This document shows, one piece after another, positions 28,501 through 38,400 of a stretch of 64,000 bases of DNA. Where the stretch lies: NCBI GenBank assembly GCA_902771785.1, contig CACXYH010000002.1, positions 32,553 to 96,552 of the forward strand, written 5' to 3'. This DNA comes from an uncultured Prevotellaceae bacterium. Lineage in GTDB: Bacteria; Bacteroidota; Bacteroidia; Bacteroidales; Bacteroidaceae. The position numbers and the translations under genes are program-made. The notes below the pieces were generated by a model that ran no database searches, was not told the DNA's origin, and saw only the letters and a list, made by a program, of their open reading frames with translations. Position 1 is the stretch's first letter; the number at the start of each line of letters is the position of its first letter.

Positions 28501-28825
28501 TGCCGTAACCAACGACAACCACTTCGTCCAGTTTAGCATTGTCCTCGCGCAACACGAGTTTACCGCCAGGAGTGACCGTCTGGCTCACATAGCCAATGTA
28601 GGTCACCGTAATTTTCTGTCCTTTTGCAACGGTCAACTTATAGTTACCGTCTAAGTCGGTTATGACTCCGTTCTTCGTGCCTTCCACGATGACCGAGGCA
28701 CCGATGATGGGTTCTCCGCTCTCATCAACCACAGAGCCCGTCACTTGCTGTTCCTGAGCCAGGGCCGGCATGGCAAAAAGCGCCATGACAAGGCTCATAC
28801 AGAAACTGATGATATGTTTTTTCAT
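25508..28825 (-). CDS. SusC/RagA-family TonB-dependent outer-membrane transporter
   Basis: A signal peptide (ending PALAQ) precedes a carboxypeptidase-like domain (GSVVDESGEPIIGASVIVEG, about 30-105), the TonB box region DEVVVVGYGTQKK, the plug domain (GSVATVPMDD...LASTLRGLVPGLSVSGG, then the SISVLKDAAAAVYGARAANG signature) and a C-terminal 22-strand barrel ending KWTVGLNLSF. At 1105 residues it has the usual SusC length. It imports oligosaccharides captured by its SusD partner, using TonB energy. It is encoded between the DUF5123 and susD genes. Confidence 0.97.
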   Translation of the reverse strand: MKKHIISFCMSLVMALFAMPALAQEQQVTGSVVDESGEPIIGASVIVEGTKNGVITDLDGNYKLTVAKGQKITVTYIGYVSQTVTPGGKLVLREDNAKLDEVVVVGYGTQKKSHLTGSVATVPMDDVLDISSGDLASTLRGLVPGLSVSGGQARPGTRASLYIRDASGVSAVGSTAQEPLFVIDGYIYPNDIKVGNGQQNLGAEAFNNLDPNEIESISVLKDAAAAVYGARAANGVILVTTKKGKLGQPRISYSGTFGFADEATRPDMLSAYDYGRLYNAVAAADPRNTSLNHTTGLYQLDELEAMKSLNYDLLDKYWETAITQKHGVNVSGATDKVSYFAGISYFTQDGNLGRLDYDRWNYRAGIDVKVTNFLSANLNVSGDYGSQEKPNVKVGGSNDENDYRTLLTRPRYLPEQVGGYDIAYYGISGTKTDDSQEYPFSVLQNNGDYRKTMTANMTINGSLEYDFGWSKALKGLKLKFIYAKSINTQKSNEYASDYTIYRMVNRSGSGSHLYTPVAGTDYDALLDDSNFRALTRANGSLSYLSRNMPRTDNYQINFTVNYSRDFGMHHLNGLFSIEKSETEMEYLYGYVDQPYAFTTHQSNSAVGDSKTTTFTRSEAGSLSYIGRINYAYANKYLFEFLLRADASTKFAPENMWGYFPSVSAGWAMSEEDWFQKAFPWVDFFKIRASFGLTGRDNTAAWQWMQVYAQDANRGMVFGEGTNQNSGNRITINKNNSAVNREVHWDKSYKTNIGFDMSFFNKRLNANLDLYRNFDREMLINYNQSIPATVGTQSAALNKGEMDSYGFELGLTWRDRIGEDIKYHIGINTGWSDDKIIERDWPNQFIYRAVKPNGSSDNGTWALQCIGMFRSFQDIEEYFDQYNITSYLGKSKDQVRPGMLIYKDVRGKQLTDGTYEGPDGIVNEDDDQVRISDHSNRYGVTTNFGIEWKGLSLQGQISGSWGGYTVLPTSALKPGSGIEFTNMPAFWNPDDMYVYEDIRDGAGNVVVSKNQEAKYPNLAYSSVNAIASTFWRVSAARVRLNRLTLAYRIPSEITKKLGVQSARINITGQNLIDFYNPYPDNFMATWSGYGSYPALRKWTVGLNLSF

Positions 28826-28870
28826 ACGTCTATTCGCTTTTATTAATTATTAATAAGGTCTACCATGATT

Positions 28871-30301
28871 TTACTCATACCAACGAGGATCGCCCTGACC
28901 GGCGGCTATCTGTGCTGCCGATGGGGTGAAGCTATGGTTTTCAGGGTCAATGCCAGGATCTTCGGTGAGGAATTCGCCAATTGAGGGCACACCAGTCTGG
29001 CTGGCACTCACGTCGGCACCATCACGCCAATAAGTATTGTTGTTGATGTTCCACTTGGGATTGTTGCTGGACTGTCCCTTGTTCAGACCCGTCACGAAAT
29101 TAATCTTACCGCAGTTTACAATGATGCTATTGAGCAGCGTGTAGTTGTACGTTGTCTGTCCGTTGTGATAGTCACAGAAGTTCTTGTTCCAGGCTATGTT
29201 GGCCAGTGTACTGTTGGTGATGGTTGTGTAGCGCAACTCGGTTTCGGCAACATCCTTGGGACGTCCGCCATGATGCACGAAGAATTTCTCGCTCTTGGTA
29301 GGCGAAGAGAGCGTAGAGTTCTTGAAAGTGAAGTCGGTGACATAGCCTGCCTTGATATAGACGAATGCTGAGGAATTGACAGCATTGCCGCCAAGCTCTA
29401 TGAAGCAGTTATTGATGGTTAGCGTGCGCAGGTTGTACTTGGTGCTATTCGTTGAAATGAGGCTGGTACCCAGGTTTTGGATGTTGCAGTTCTGGAATAC
29501 GATGGGCTCCATAACGAAATAGTAGTTGTTGGTACCTATCAGGTTCTTGATAGAATCGTCGGGCTCCTCACTCATGGTCAGAATGCTATGGTTCAAGTCG
29601 CTGGCCTCAATGTTTATATACTTCATGCCGAACGCTGCAAACGTGGTGAACGTTGAGCCTTGCTGCATGGTGATATTGGCATAGTTCGTCTTCGACGTAG
29701 AGCGCAGCGTTACACGCTTACCTCCAAAGTCAACGGTTTTGCTGACGGTGTAGTTGCCGCCAGGAGCCAGGTCGAAGCAGAGCTCTTCACCCGAGGGATC
29801 TTCGGGCAGTGGGTTCTCTTGGAAATACTGATAGAGGTCTGAACCGTCGGGCACCACGCGGAAGGTGGGGCTGAAGCTGTTGAAGAACTTCTCTGTAGTA
29901 GTCTCGGCGTCTTTGTTGCCGTTGGACGTGTTGGCCAGTGTGCGGATGCTGAGTCTGTAGTTACAGTCTTCAGCACGCTTTGTGGTCACAGAGCAGCCGT
30001 CAATAATACTGTCGACGAGCACTACCGGTGTTTCTGAAGTAATGTCGTAGATCTTCACGTCGTAGCCTCTGGCACCCATGACTGCAGGCCATGTAATGGT
30101 TGTCTGCGAACCATCGCTGCTGCCCTGCACCAGAATAGAGTCGGCCAAAGGCGATAAAAGCTGCTGGTTCTTAACCGTTGAGACGAAAGTCTCCTCGTCG
30201 TAGCTGTCGGTCGCACACGAACTGAGCATGACGGCGCCTGCCATCATCGTCAGCAGACCCAGCTGCAAATACGTTTTTTTCCGAATTTGTTTCATAAGCA
30301 T
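28871..30301 (-). CDS. DUF5123 / DUF4957-type PUL surface lipoprotein
   Basis: The lipobox LSSC (residue about 29) anchors the 476-residue protein. Residues about 45-140 form an Fn3-like domain (TTITWPAVMGARGYDVKIYD), followed by a beta-helix of DUF4957/DUF5123 type (GGKRVTLRSTSKTNYANITM, IVFQNCNIQNLGTSLIS, TFKNSTLSSPTKS) and a GDPRWYE end. It is probably a cell-surface pectin binder; this comes from family and context. It starts the core DUF5123-susC-susD group, 46 bases after an isomerase-like gene. A second ATG (30295) is an equally possible start. Confidence 0.85.
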   Translation of the reverse strand: MLMKQIRKKTYLQLGLLTMMAGAVMLSSCATDSYDEETFVSTVKNQQLLSPLADSILVQGSSDGSQTTITWPAVMGARGYDVKIYDITSETPVVLVDSIIDGCSVTTKRAEDCNYRLSIRTLANTSNGNKDAETTTEKFFNSFSPTFRVVPDGSDLYQYFQENPLPEDPSGEELCFDLAPGGNYTVSKTVDFGGKRVTLRSTSKTNYANITMQQGSTFTTFAAFGMKYINIEASDLNHSILTMSEEPDDSIKNLIGTNNYYFVMEPIVFQNCNIQNLGTSLISTNSTKYNLRTLTINNCFIELGGNAVNSSAFVYIKAGYVTDFTFKNSTLSSPTKSEKFFVHHGGRPKDVAETELRYTTITNSTLANIAWNKNFCDYHNGQTTYNYTLLNSIIVNCGKINFVTGLNKGQSSNNPKWNINNNTYWRDGADVSASQTGVPSIGEFLTEDPGIDPENHSFTPSAAQIAAGQGDPRWYE

Positions 30302-30346
30302 TTATTTATTAGTTTGTTTTTATAGGCTTTTAATAGTATGGTAGAA

Positions 30347-31246
30347 CTACTTTCCTTCCTGGAAGATTTTTTTCAGATAACGCACGTTAGTACCGTAGTT
30401 GCCGCGTACGTCGCGGGTATTGCTGGCATTGCGCGAGCGCTCTACAACGAGCCAGCCCGACCATTGCATTTCGTCGAGCGTGCGCTTCACCTCGCGCAGG
30501 TCTATGCGCGGATCGCGGTCCAAGGTGACACTATCGGTGAGCGAGGCATGGATTTGGCAGATATTCTGCTTGCCCAACTTCTTCAATTCTGTCGACACGT
30601 CGCGATGTCGGTCGACCGCATCCTGCATGTTGAAGTAGATTTTAATGCCTTGGCTATTGATTTCCTTGAGGAAGGCTACGTCATAGTCGGCACTCATAGC
30701 CGTGCGTATGCCGATGGTGATGCCGGCCTGGCGGGCACGTTCGCCCATCTCGTGCAGGCGTTTCACCATTTCACGATGCTCCTTCGTTAGCGTGGGTTCC
30801 CACATGTGGTCGCTGCCACCTAAGGGCAGGAACACAATCTTCGAACCCATCACGCGCATAGAACTGATGCAGTCCTCGAGCAGTTCCATATAGTTATCGC
30901 GCTTCAGCAGGTTCTGTGCAAAGAAACCCGACATAGCCATCGAGTGGACCTTCACGCCGAGCGAGTCGGCCGTACGGCGGAATAATTTCTGCTGCTGGGG
31001 GTCGCGCAGCTTGTTGTCGAAGAGCACGCGCTGGCCGAGCGGTCCCATGTCGAGCTCCACGCCGTCGGCACCAATATCCTTAGCCAACTGAAATTCTCCC
31101 AGTCTCTGCCGTTTCAGCATCATCCAGTCGCAGGCAGCCACCTGATAGCGTTGCTGTTTTGGCTTTTGTGCAAAGGAGTCAGTTGGCATCAATATAAGTG
31201 CGCACGATGCCGCAACGACCACGTTTCTAAATTGTCGTAAGTCCAT
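30347..31246 (-). CDS. Exported xylose-isomerase-like TIM-barrel protein
   Basis: The 299-residue protein has an N-terminal hydrophobic segment ending DSFAQ, so it is likely exported. The rest matches the sugar phosphate isomerase/epimerase (AP endonuclease 2) barrel: LAKDIGADGVELDMG, VKVHSMAMSGFF, GSKIVFLPLGGSDHMWEP, GITIGIRTAMSADYD and a late ICQIHASLTDSV and WSGWLVVERSR. Metal-binding Glu/His positions seem partly kept (VELDM, QIHAS, VVERSR). An exported isomerase fold inside a PUL is odd for a catabolic step, since sugar isomerisation is normally cytoplasmic; it may act as a glycan lyase-like or binding protein. Substrate unknown. Confidence 0.8.
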   Translation of the reverse strand: MDLRQFRNVVVAASCALILMPTDSFAQKPKQQRYQVAACDWMMLKRQRLGEFQLAKDIGADGVELDMGPLGQRVLFDNKLRDPQQQKLFRRTADSLGVKVHSMAMSGFFAQNLLKRDNYMELLEDCISSMRVMGSKIVFLPLGGSDHMWEPTLTKEHREMVKRLHEMGERARQAGITIGIRTAMSADYDVAFLKEINSQGIKIYFNMQDAVDRHRDVSTELKKLGKQNICQIHASLTDSVTLDRDPRIDLREVKRTLDEMQWSGWLVVERSRNASNTRDVRGNYGTNVRYLKKIFQEGK

Positions 31247-31355
31247 TTTTAGTAATATTAAAGCGCTTTATATTTAGTTATAACTTAATAGAAAGACGAA
31301 CAATCGTTTTCCTTGTCATCATTACGACCTAAAAAGATATTCCACTCAAAAAAAG

Positions 31356-33917
31356 TCACTTTTGAATGCCAAAGTCGGCCTGTTGCTGCTCTACCTCGTG
31401 CAACATGCGGGCTCGTTCTTCGTCGCTCAAGGTGGGTTGCGCAGTGTGCTGGGTGTCTATTGCCTTACGGTTTTTCTGCAGTTGAGGTACAAAACACTGA
31501 GGCAGTTCTGCGGGCAGGCTCTCAATGTCCAGGTCGGCAGGTGTAGGTGCGTGAGTGCCGGGGTATTGCACCTCAGCGTGAATATGAATGCGGCCTGCCT
31601 TGCGGGTAGAACGGATCAGGGCAGGTGCACTTCCCCACTCCACGGCACGTGGATTGGCACCTATGGTTTCGTCGCCTATCAACTCGCCCTCACCGGTAAC
31701 CGTAAAGCGAATGTTCTCTTTAGCAAGACGGCGTACGTTGCCGTTATCGTCAGTAACCTCACAGACCACAACCACGAAATCCTGTCCATCGGCCACCAGC
31801 TGACGGCCCATCTCGTCGACATAGAGACGCAGTTTCGTACTGCGGCGCGACGGCATCTTCTCTTCCCGGCATACAATCTTGCCGCCGACGATACCCTCTG
31901 CCACCATTTTCACCGATTGCCACGACTTCTGCGTATAGCTATGTTCGCGCGCCTCGAAAAAGTCCCAGGCATACTTGAATACTACGGGTTGCGAGGGAGC
32001 ATGGCCTGCCTCATGACGCACGGGCAGCGTCCAGCAGTGTTCACCCTCATACATCGTCAGCCGCACGGAGTCGCAGTTACTGAAAACGGTAACGTCCTTG
32101 TCAGAAAACTGTGTCATCTCGTGGGCAATCTTCACCATCGGCTCCGCAGCAGATGGCGACAACGTCACCTTAAACATTGAGAGCGCCGTCTTAGGCTGAC
32201 GGAAAGCATCGTAGATGCCACCCCAATAGGGGTCTGGGTGGTAGCCGCGCTGATGGTCAAAGGGGTGCCACTGGCAACCACCAATAAACTGACCCGTCGT
32301 CTTAAACAGCTCGTCGCAGCTACGGAACAGACTCATGGCCTGTATCAACTGAGGCCGTTCGCCCCACGAGCGCGAGGCGCGGTTCAGGTTGTTATGAGCA
32401 TACCAGTCGTCGACCAATTCACCAAATTCGCGTGTAAAAATACATTGGCGCGGCTTATCGTCCTTGAAGTCATCGCCAGGCCAACCGTACACCACATCAT
32501 AGTGCTCAGCCACGCCAGCCGAATGAACATCGGCAGCTGCCACGGGTCGTCCCTCGTAGGGATACTCGTCGCGGGTGATTTGCAGCGCCTTCACGGCAAA
32601 GTCCTCAGGATAGCGAGTCTCGTTCAGAATGGGTTCCCACATCAGCACCGAGGGGTGGTTGCGGTCACGACGGATAATCTGGCGTGTGTTCTCGTGCACC
32701 TTCTCGGCCCAACCCTCTTCCTTGTTCCAGTATTGCCAACCTGGTGTAGCCACAATCACAAAGAGTCCCAGCTCGTCGCAGGCATCCATGAAGGCGGGAT
32801 CCTGCGGATAGTGAGCCGTACGTATGATGGTAAAGCCTGCATCGCGCAGTCGTTTGGCATCGCGCCATTGCTGAGAGTTGGGCAGTGCGTTCCCCACATA
32901 GGCAAAGTCCTGATGCCGGTTAGCACCCACCAACTGATGGTATCTCTTGCCGTTGAGCCAGAAACCTTCTTGCCCGCGGAACTCGAAAGAACGAATGCCC
33001 ACACGCACTATACCTCCATCGAGCGCTGTCTTTCCCTCACGCACGCGCACACACACGTTATATAAATATGGTGACTCGGGCGACCACAGTTGAGGTTTCT
33101 TCACCACAAGCCGCTGTTCAACAGTCTTCACCTCACCGGCATTAAGGGTAATTTTCGCTGATTTCATCGTTATTCTCTCAATCTCTGCCGATACTGTGAC
33201 CGTCTTTGCCTTCACATCTTGGTTTCTCACCTCCGTACGCACAACAACCTCGGCCTGCTGCTCGCTGATGTGCTCGCAATGCACAAACACACCTCCACCT
33301 GCCACCTTCTGCCGCGCAACTGCATCTGTGATGGCAACCTTGTTCTTTGCAATCAACCACACATCACGATAAATACCACCATGATAGGCAAAGTCGAGCG
33401 TCATCTGCTTCTTACCCGGCGGATAACTTTTGTCATCGCTATTGTCGGTCATCACTGCCAACACATGCTGTTCGCAAGGCTTCGCACCAAGAGCGGTCAA
33501 ATCGAGTGAAATGGGCAGATAGCCTCCTTCATGCTCCTTCACGAGCTTTCCGTCTAAATAGAAGCGCTGCTTACCCATAACAGCCTCGAAGTGGAGTGTC
33601 ACGTCGCGTCTCGCTGTTTCGGCAGGCAGCACGAAGTGCTTCCTATACCAAGCCACTCCCTGATAGTTGCGACAACCGCTAGCCTCGGCAGGCATCAGCT
33701 GCACGGTGTGGGGAGTAGTCACCACCTCCCATTTTTCATCGTTGAAATCGGCCTTTTCTGCACCTTCCACGTCGCCAAGATGGAAACGCCACTCTGGGTT
33801 GAAGTCCCATACCTGACGGCCACTATTCGCCAATGGAAAGAAGCCGGCAACTGAGGTTTGAGCCGTCAAAGGCAGTACGGTCAAAAGGGCAAAGAGCGAA
33901 AAAAGTATTTTCTTCAT
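31356..33917 (-). CDS. GH2 family glycoside hydrolase (beta-galactosidase-like)
   Basis: I start at the ATG at 33917 (MKKILFSLFALLTVLPLTAQ), a clear signal peptide; the frame to 33953 lies inside the upstream gene's tail. The 853 residues have the GH2 order: jelly roll (FNPEWRFHLGDVEGAEKADFND), Ig-like domain, TIM barrel with acid/base Glu in EPILNET (about residue 433) and nucleophile Glu in FTREFGELVDD (about 497), then Ig-like C-terminal domains. In the pectin context it may remove beta-galactose from galactan side chains or beta-glucuronate; the sequence alone does not say. It follows the esterase gene by 13 bases. Confidence 0.9.
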   Translation of the reverse strand: MKKILFSLFALLTVLPLTAQTSVAGFFPLANSGRQVWDFNPEWRFHLGDVEGAEKADFNDEKWEVVTTPHTVQLMPAEASGCRNYQGVAWYRKHFVLPAETARRDVTLHFEAVMGKQRFYLDGKLVKEHEGGYLPISLDLTALGAKPCEQHVLAVMTDNSDDKSYPPGKKQMTLDFAYHGGIYRDVWLIAKNKVAITDAVARQKVAGGGVFVHCEHISEQQAEVVVRTEVRNQDVKAKTVTVSAEIERITMKSAKITLNAGEVKTVEQRLVVKKPQLWSPESPYLYNVCVRVREGKTALDGGIVRVGIRSFEFRGQEGFWLNGKRYHQLVGANRHQDFAYVGNALPNSQQWRDAKRLRDAGFTIIRTAHYPQDPAFMDACDELGLFVIVATPGWQYWNKEEGWAEKVHENTRQIIRRDRNHPSVLMWEPILNETRYPEDFAVKALQITRDEYPYEGRPVAAADVHSAGVAEHYDVVYGWPGDDFKDDKPRQCIFTREFGELVDDWYAHNNLNRASRSWGERPQLIQAMSLFRSCDELFKTTGQFIGGCQWHPFDHQRGYHPDPYWGGIYDAFRQPKTALSMFKVTLSPSAAEPMVKIAHEMTQFSDKDVTVFSNCDSVRLTMYEGEHCWTLPVRHEAGHAPSQPVVFKYAWDFFEAREHSYTQKSWQSVKMVAEGIVGGKIVCREEKMPSRRSTKLRLYVDEMGRQLVADGQDFVVVVCEVTDDNGNVRRLAKENIRFTVTGEGELIGDETIGANPRAVEWGSAPALIRSTRKAGRIHIHAEVQYPGTHAPTPADLDIESLPAELPQCFVPQLQKNRKAIDTQHTAQPTLSDEERARMLHEVEQQQADFGIQK

Positions 33918-33930
33918 GATAAGTTTCTGG

Positions 33931-35430
33931 TTATTGCGGGTTATTATAATCACCTTTCGTCTGCGAGGGTGCCTGCAGGGTGCTCTCCCATTCGTCCGTT
34001 CTGAACGAGCTCACGGGCAGGCCGTCGTGCATCAGGTCGCCTTCCACCCAGTCCTTGAAAGCATAGCGCACAGCCACAGGGTGCTTCACAGCATCGCTCT
34101 TCACGTAGACACGATTACGCGACACCCATGCTTTGGCCGAATGGAACACGCGGTCACTGCCGGCAACCTCGAAGTTGTCGCTGGTAGCTCCATGCTCAAA
34201 GTAGACCCACTCCTTGCTTCGGTCGAAGGCCACGACAGCGGTATCGCCCTGGAACTCCACGCCTGAATAGACGGCAAAGTCGGGCAGCCCCTTCACTTCA
34301 TAGGTATTTGCCAGTGCCAACAGGGCCAACCGTTCGCCTGCCTCACGCTTCTTTCGGGGATGAATGCCATACTCCAAGCCAGCATCCATCAATACAGCCA
34401 TGCGGCAGTTCGGCACCATTTTCTCTGCTTTCATCTGCTGTTCGCGCAGAAAAGCCGAGTTGTATTGCTCCCAGCCAATGAGCGAGTAGTCGTAAGGAGC
34501 AATCTGACAGTAGTAGAAGGGGAAATCGCCCTGCTTCCATTCGCTGCGCCAGCCCTCAATCATGCGAGCGAAGAGTGGAGCATAGAAGTCGTAGCGGGGA
34601 ATGTTGTCTTCACCCTGATACCAAATCACCCCACGCATGACATAGCCAATGAGGGGGTGCAACTGTCCATTGAAGAGCGCCGTAGGACAACGCTGCTGAC
34701 GTTTCTTTACGTCGGCTTCGTCCGATGGAATCGTCACTTTTTTGAAGTCCTTGAGCCATTCTGGCTTCATCCAGGCCTCACAGGCAGAGCCGCCCCACGA
34801 GGTGGCAATGAGCCCCACTGGCACACCTAATTGCTTGCGAAGCGTCTTTCCGAAGTAATAGGCCGCTGCCGAGAAATCGCGTACGCTGGCCGGTGTGGCC
34901 TCGCTCCATTGGCCGGTCACGTCGTCGACAGGCACGAGCGAGGCTTTGCGCTTCACGGTGAAGAGCCTCAGCTGCGGGTCGTTGCACTGCATCAGTTCCG
35001 AGGCGCTGCCCTCCACGGGCTGCCCTTTGAACCCTTTCATCTGCATCTCCATGTTCGACTGTCCTGAACAAATCCACACTTCGCCGATGAGTACATTGCG
35101 TAATACAACAGCGAGACCAAGACCGGAGGAGCGTCGGGAGGATGGGTTCGACGGTGCTGTGGCAAACGTAATATCGTAAGGTCCACCGGCCTTAGGCGTC
35201 TTAACCTTCACCGAGAAATTGCCATCCTGGTCGACTGCAGTCGAATAGGACTTTTTATCCCATGAAGTGACGACGACAACCTTGGTTCCTTTGTCAGCCT
35301 TACCCCAGATGCTGCATTCGCTCTGTTGCTGCAGCACCATATTGTCGCTGAAGAACTTCGGCAGGCTAATCTTTGCCTGCGCGAAAGTTACTGCGCTGAT
35401 GGCCATGAGCCATATCAATAGTCTTTTCAT
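33931..35430 (-). CDS. SGNH acetylesterase (sialate O-acetylesterase family)
   Basis: Signal peptide (ending FAQA), 499 residues. An N-terminal beta-sandwich (LPKFFSDNMVLQQQSECSIWGKA) precedes the SGNH hydrolase: catalytic Ser in ICSGQSNMEMQM (about residue 125), WYQGEDN (about 260) and the late catalytic His in YGIHPRKKREAG. In plant-glycan PULs this family removes acetyl groups from pectin or xylan, so that lyases and glycosidases can act. A stretch of about 15 residues (SNPSSRRSSGLGLA) just before LRNVLIGEVWICSGQ looks inserted relative to the family. It lies 8 bases after the GH106 gene. Confidence 0.9.
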   Translation of the reverse strand: MKRLLIWLMAISAVTFAQAKISLPKFFSDNMVLQQQSECSIWGKADKGTKVVVVTSWDKKSYSTAVDQDGNFSVKVKTPKAGGPYDITFATAPSNPSSRRSSGLGLAVVLRNVLIGEVWICSGQSNMEMQMKGFKGQPVEGSASELMQCNDPQLRLFTVKRKASLVPVDDVTGQWSEATPASVRDFSAAAYYFGKTLRKQLGVPVGLIATSWGGSACEAWMKPEWLKDFKKVTIPSDEADVKKRQQRCPTALFNGQLHPLIGYVMRGVIWYQGEDNIPRYDFYAPLFARMIEGWRSEWKQGDFPFYYCQIAPYDYSLIGWEQYNSAFLREQQMKAEKMVPNCRMAVLMDAGLEYGIHPRKKREAGERLALLALANTYEVKGLPDFAVYSGVEFQGDTAVVAFDRSKEWVYFEHGATSDNFEVAGSDRVFHSAKAWVSRNRVYVKSDAVKHPVAVRYAFKDWVEGDLMHDGLPVSSFRTDEWESTLQAPSQTKGDYNNPQ

Positions 35431-35438
35431 CGATACAA

Positions 35439-38400
35439 TTATTTACTTAACTCTTCAAATAATTTCAAGAACGTGTAGCGATCGCTCAGCAGCAAGGGTG
35501 TCTGTAAGAGACCGGCAGGCAAAAGGCCGTCGCCCTTGCTACGGTACTTGGCATTCGTCCAAATGCCTTCGAAGGGAGCCTTTCCCTGGTCTGCACCTCG
35601 CAGGGCATTGTGCCACGTGTTTACCACTTCTATCTCCAACGTGTTCTTGCCTTTGCGCAGGTGATGCTTGAGCGGCACCGTATAGGGTGCTGTCCAAACC
35701 GTGCCCAGGTCGTGGCCATTGAGCCACACATGAGCCACATCCTTCACGTCGGGCAACTGCAGCCACTCCAGCCGCTGCACGTCTTTCTTATTCATGCGGA
35801 ACGTGGTGGTATAGCGGGCACGTCCACTGTAGTATCTGATGCGGTCGTTCCCACTCTGGCTCCAGTCAAAGAGCTGACGAGTGGTCACCTGTTCGCCATT
35901 CTCAGTAAAAACTATTTTCCACTGCAGCTTCTCGCCAATGGGCATAGCCGTCTCCGGTCGTTGACTGACCGAGCTTGCATCGGTGAACATCAGACCGCAG
36001 GCAGCGATGACAGAACCATAGGCCGGCAACGTGATGTCAATGCATGTGTAATCCCCATCATGCTCGACATCGAAATTCAGCAGTTCGCCAGTCACGGGAT
36101 TGATGAGCGTCGTCACGTCGCGTACACGCAACTTAGCACGAAAGTTCTGCACGCTGTTGGTCTGGTTGCTCAAGAAATAATAGTGTACATTCGTACTTTT
36201 GCGATGAGAAAACACGATTCCATCGGGCAAAATGGCATCGGGCTGTACGCCCGGCAACGTGTCAGCCTGCCAAGGCTCGGTAATGACAGAGATGCCATAG
36301 AACTTCAGCGAGTCGATCTTTTGCTGCGACTCCGCGCTCACCTTGACTCCCTTCGGAACCACCAGCACCCGATAGTTCGGCATATCGTAGTCCTTGGGGT
36401 CGTAGAGTTTCGAGAGCCAACGTGAAAGTCCGTCGGGGTTCATCGAGTCGTAGTGATAGCCATGCAGGGGATTGAGCCAGTCTTTCAGGTCGAGAATGCC
36501 CGCAGCATGATTGACACCCACAGGCGACTCGGTCATGGGCTGCCCCACATTAGCCATTCGGCGCTGCTCCGAAGCAACTCGTTCCCTGCCAAAAAGTCCG
36601 GGCAGCATAGGCACAAGACGGTCGGGGGTCAAGGCGCGACGCGGCATCTCATCGCCAGTGAAGACGGCGATATCGACCACGGGGAGGCCCCTTTGCAGGT
36701 ACTGCTGACAACGGGCAATATAATCGGTCAAGGCCCGAGCCTCAGGGAACCACGTCTGGTCGCGCTGGAAGAAAAGGCCGATTCCATCGAGTGTCATGCC
36801 GGGTTTCTTATCTGTGTAAGGGTTGTGGGTGAATACATGGAAGAACAGACGGTTCATGCCCAGCGCGAAGTTGCGGTCGAGCAGTGCCTTGATGGAGGCA
36901 GGGGTCTCATCCCACACGCCGCGCACCTCGGTAAAGCCCTCGGCCTGCACATACTTTTTACCATAGACATGGGCACCGCTGATAGCGTCGAGCATGTCAT
37001 TGGGCTTGTCGTGAGTAGGCGAATTGAGCCAGAACTCACCCATGGGTATATCTGCATGACGGTAATGCTGCATACCATCGGACACCATCGTGGGAGCCAC
37101 GCTCTCGGCAGAAAGGCGCACTCCGTAGTCCTTAGCCTTGCGGGCAACGGTGCTGAAGAACACATCCTGCAGAAGATCATTCATGGTAAGACGGATGTCG
37201 CGCAGCACTTGCTCATAATTCTTCATCGGGTAGCCGGCGAACACAGGCATGTAAGCCAGCAGATCGTAGCCGCGACGCTTCTGAAATTCCTCGGCAAAAT
37301 GGCGGCTCCAGTTCTGCGAACCACACTCCCAGGAGTCTACGTGCATGAACTTCACTACCGATGAATGCGGACGTTTCTTGAACAATCCGAACCATGAATC
37401 AATCTGTTTCTCTATCGATAAAACCGAGAATTTATCGCATTCCAGGCCCTTGCCGCCACCTGCCGTGGCATTGGTATGGCCTGTAGACGTGTGGCCAAAG
37501 CGCAGCACACGCACCTTTCCTCCTGCCGCCATCTCGACAGGGAGCCATGCTTTTCCATTCTCCACCTTGAGTCTGACCGGTTCGAAGGCTGTATTTAAAT
37601 AGGTCGGATATGAATCGACCGCAATTCGCCACACGCTGCCGTTCTTGCTTTCATACTGGTCTATACGCGGTTCCGACGACAGGGTGAGCTCTTTGAGCTT
37701 CAGCACAGGCGACCACTTGGCAGCATCCAGGTCTTCGCTTCCAGGTTCGGTTCCATCGGGTGTCCAGCAGAAGCGGAAGTGACGCGAGGTGGTCTTAGGA
37801 AGTGAATAGGTATAGTTCTCATCAGTGTTCTGCCACCCTTGCCGAGGAGGCACCAACTGTCGCAGGTTGCGATAGGTGATGCCGTCGTCGCTGGTCTGTA
37901 CGAGCAGTCGCTGTGACTGCACGTTGTTACCGCTGGGCACGATATGCAGGCTGCGAACGGTCTGCGGCTCATCGAAATCGTACTGAATATAGCCGGCCTC
38001 CTTGCTGCGGAACACGCCATTGGCCTCCCGACGGATGGTGCCTGACACACGAGGAAGGGCCACTTCGCCCCACACAGGGACAGCGAAAACGGCAATATCT
38101 TCATAATAGCCATCGGCGACAGCTGGCAGAGGCAGCGCCACCTCGCCATCCTTACCCGTTTCGGCAATCGTATCGCTCCACACCACTTTCTGCATCGACT
38201 CCTCAGGCGTTATCCATGGACCGCCGGCAAGGGCGAATCCATCGCAGATATGGATGCCCAACTGCAGTCCGAGCGAATCGGCCTGCTGCATGGCGTAGTC
38301 GACCATCTCCCAGAAGCGGGGCGTCAGTTGTTGGGCATCACCTCCGAATTCGGGTTTCTCCTGCGTGCCTCGGATGGGCATGAGATAGCAACCGCCCAGC

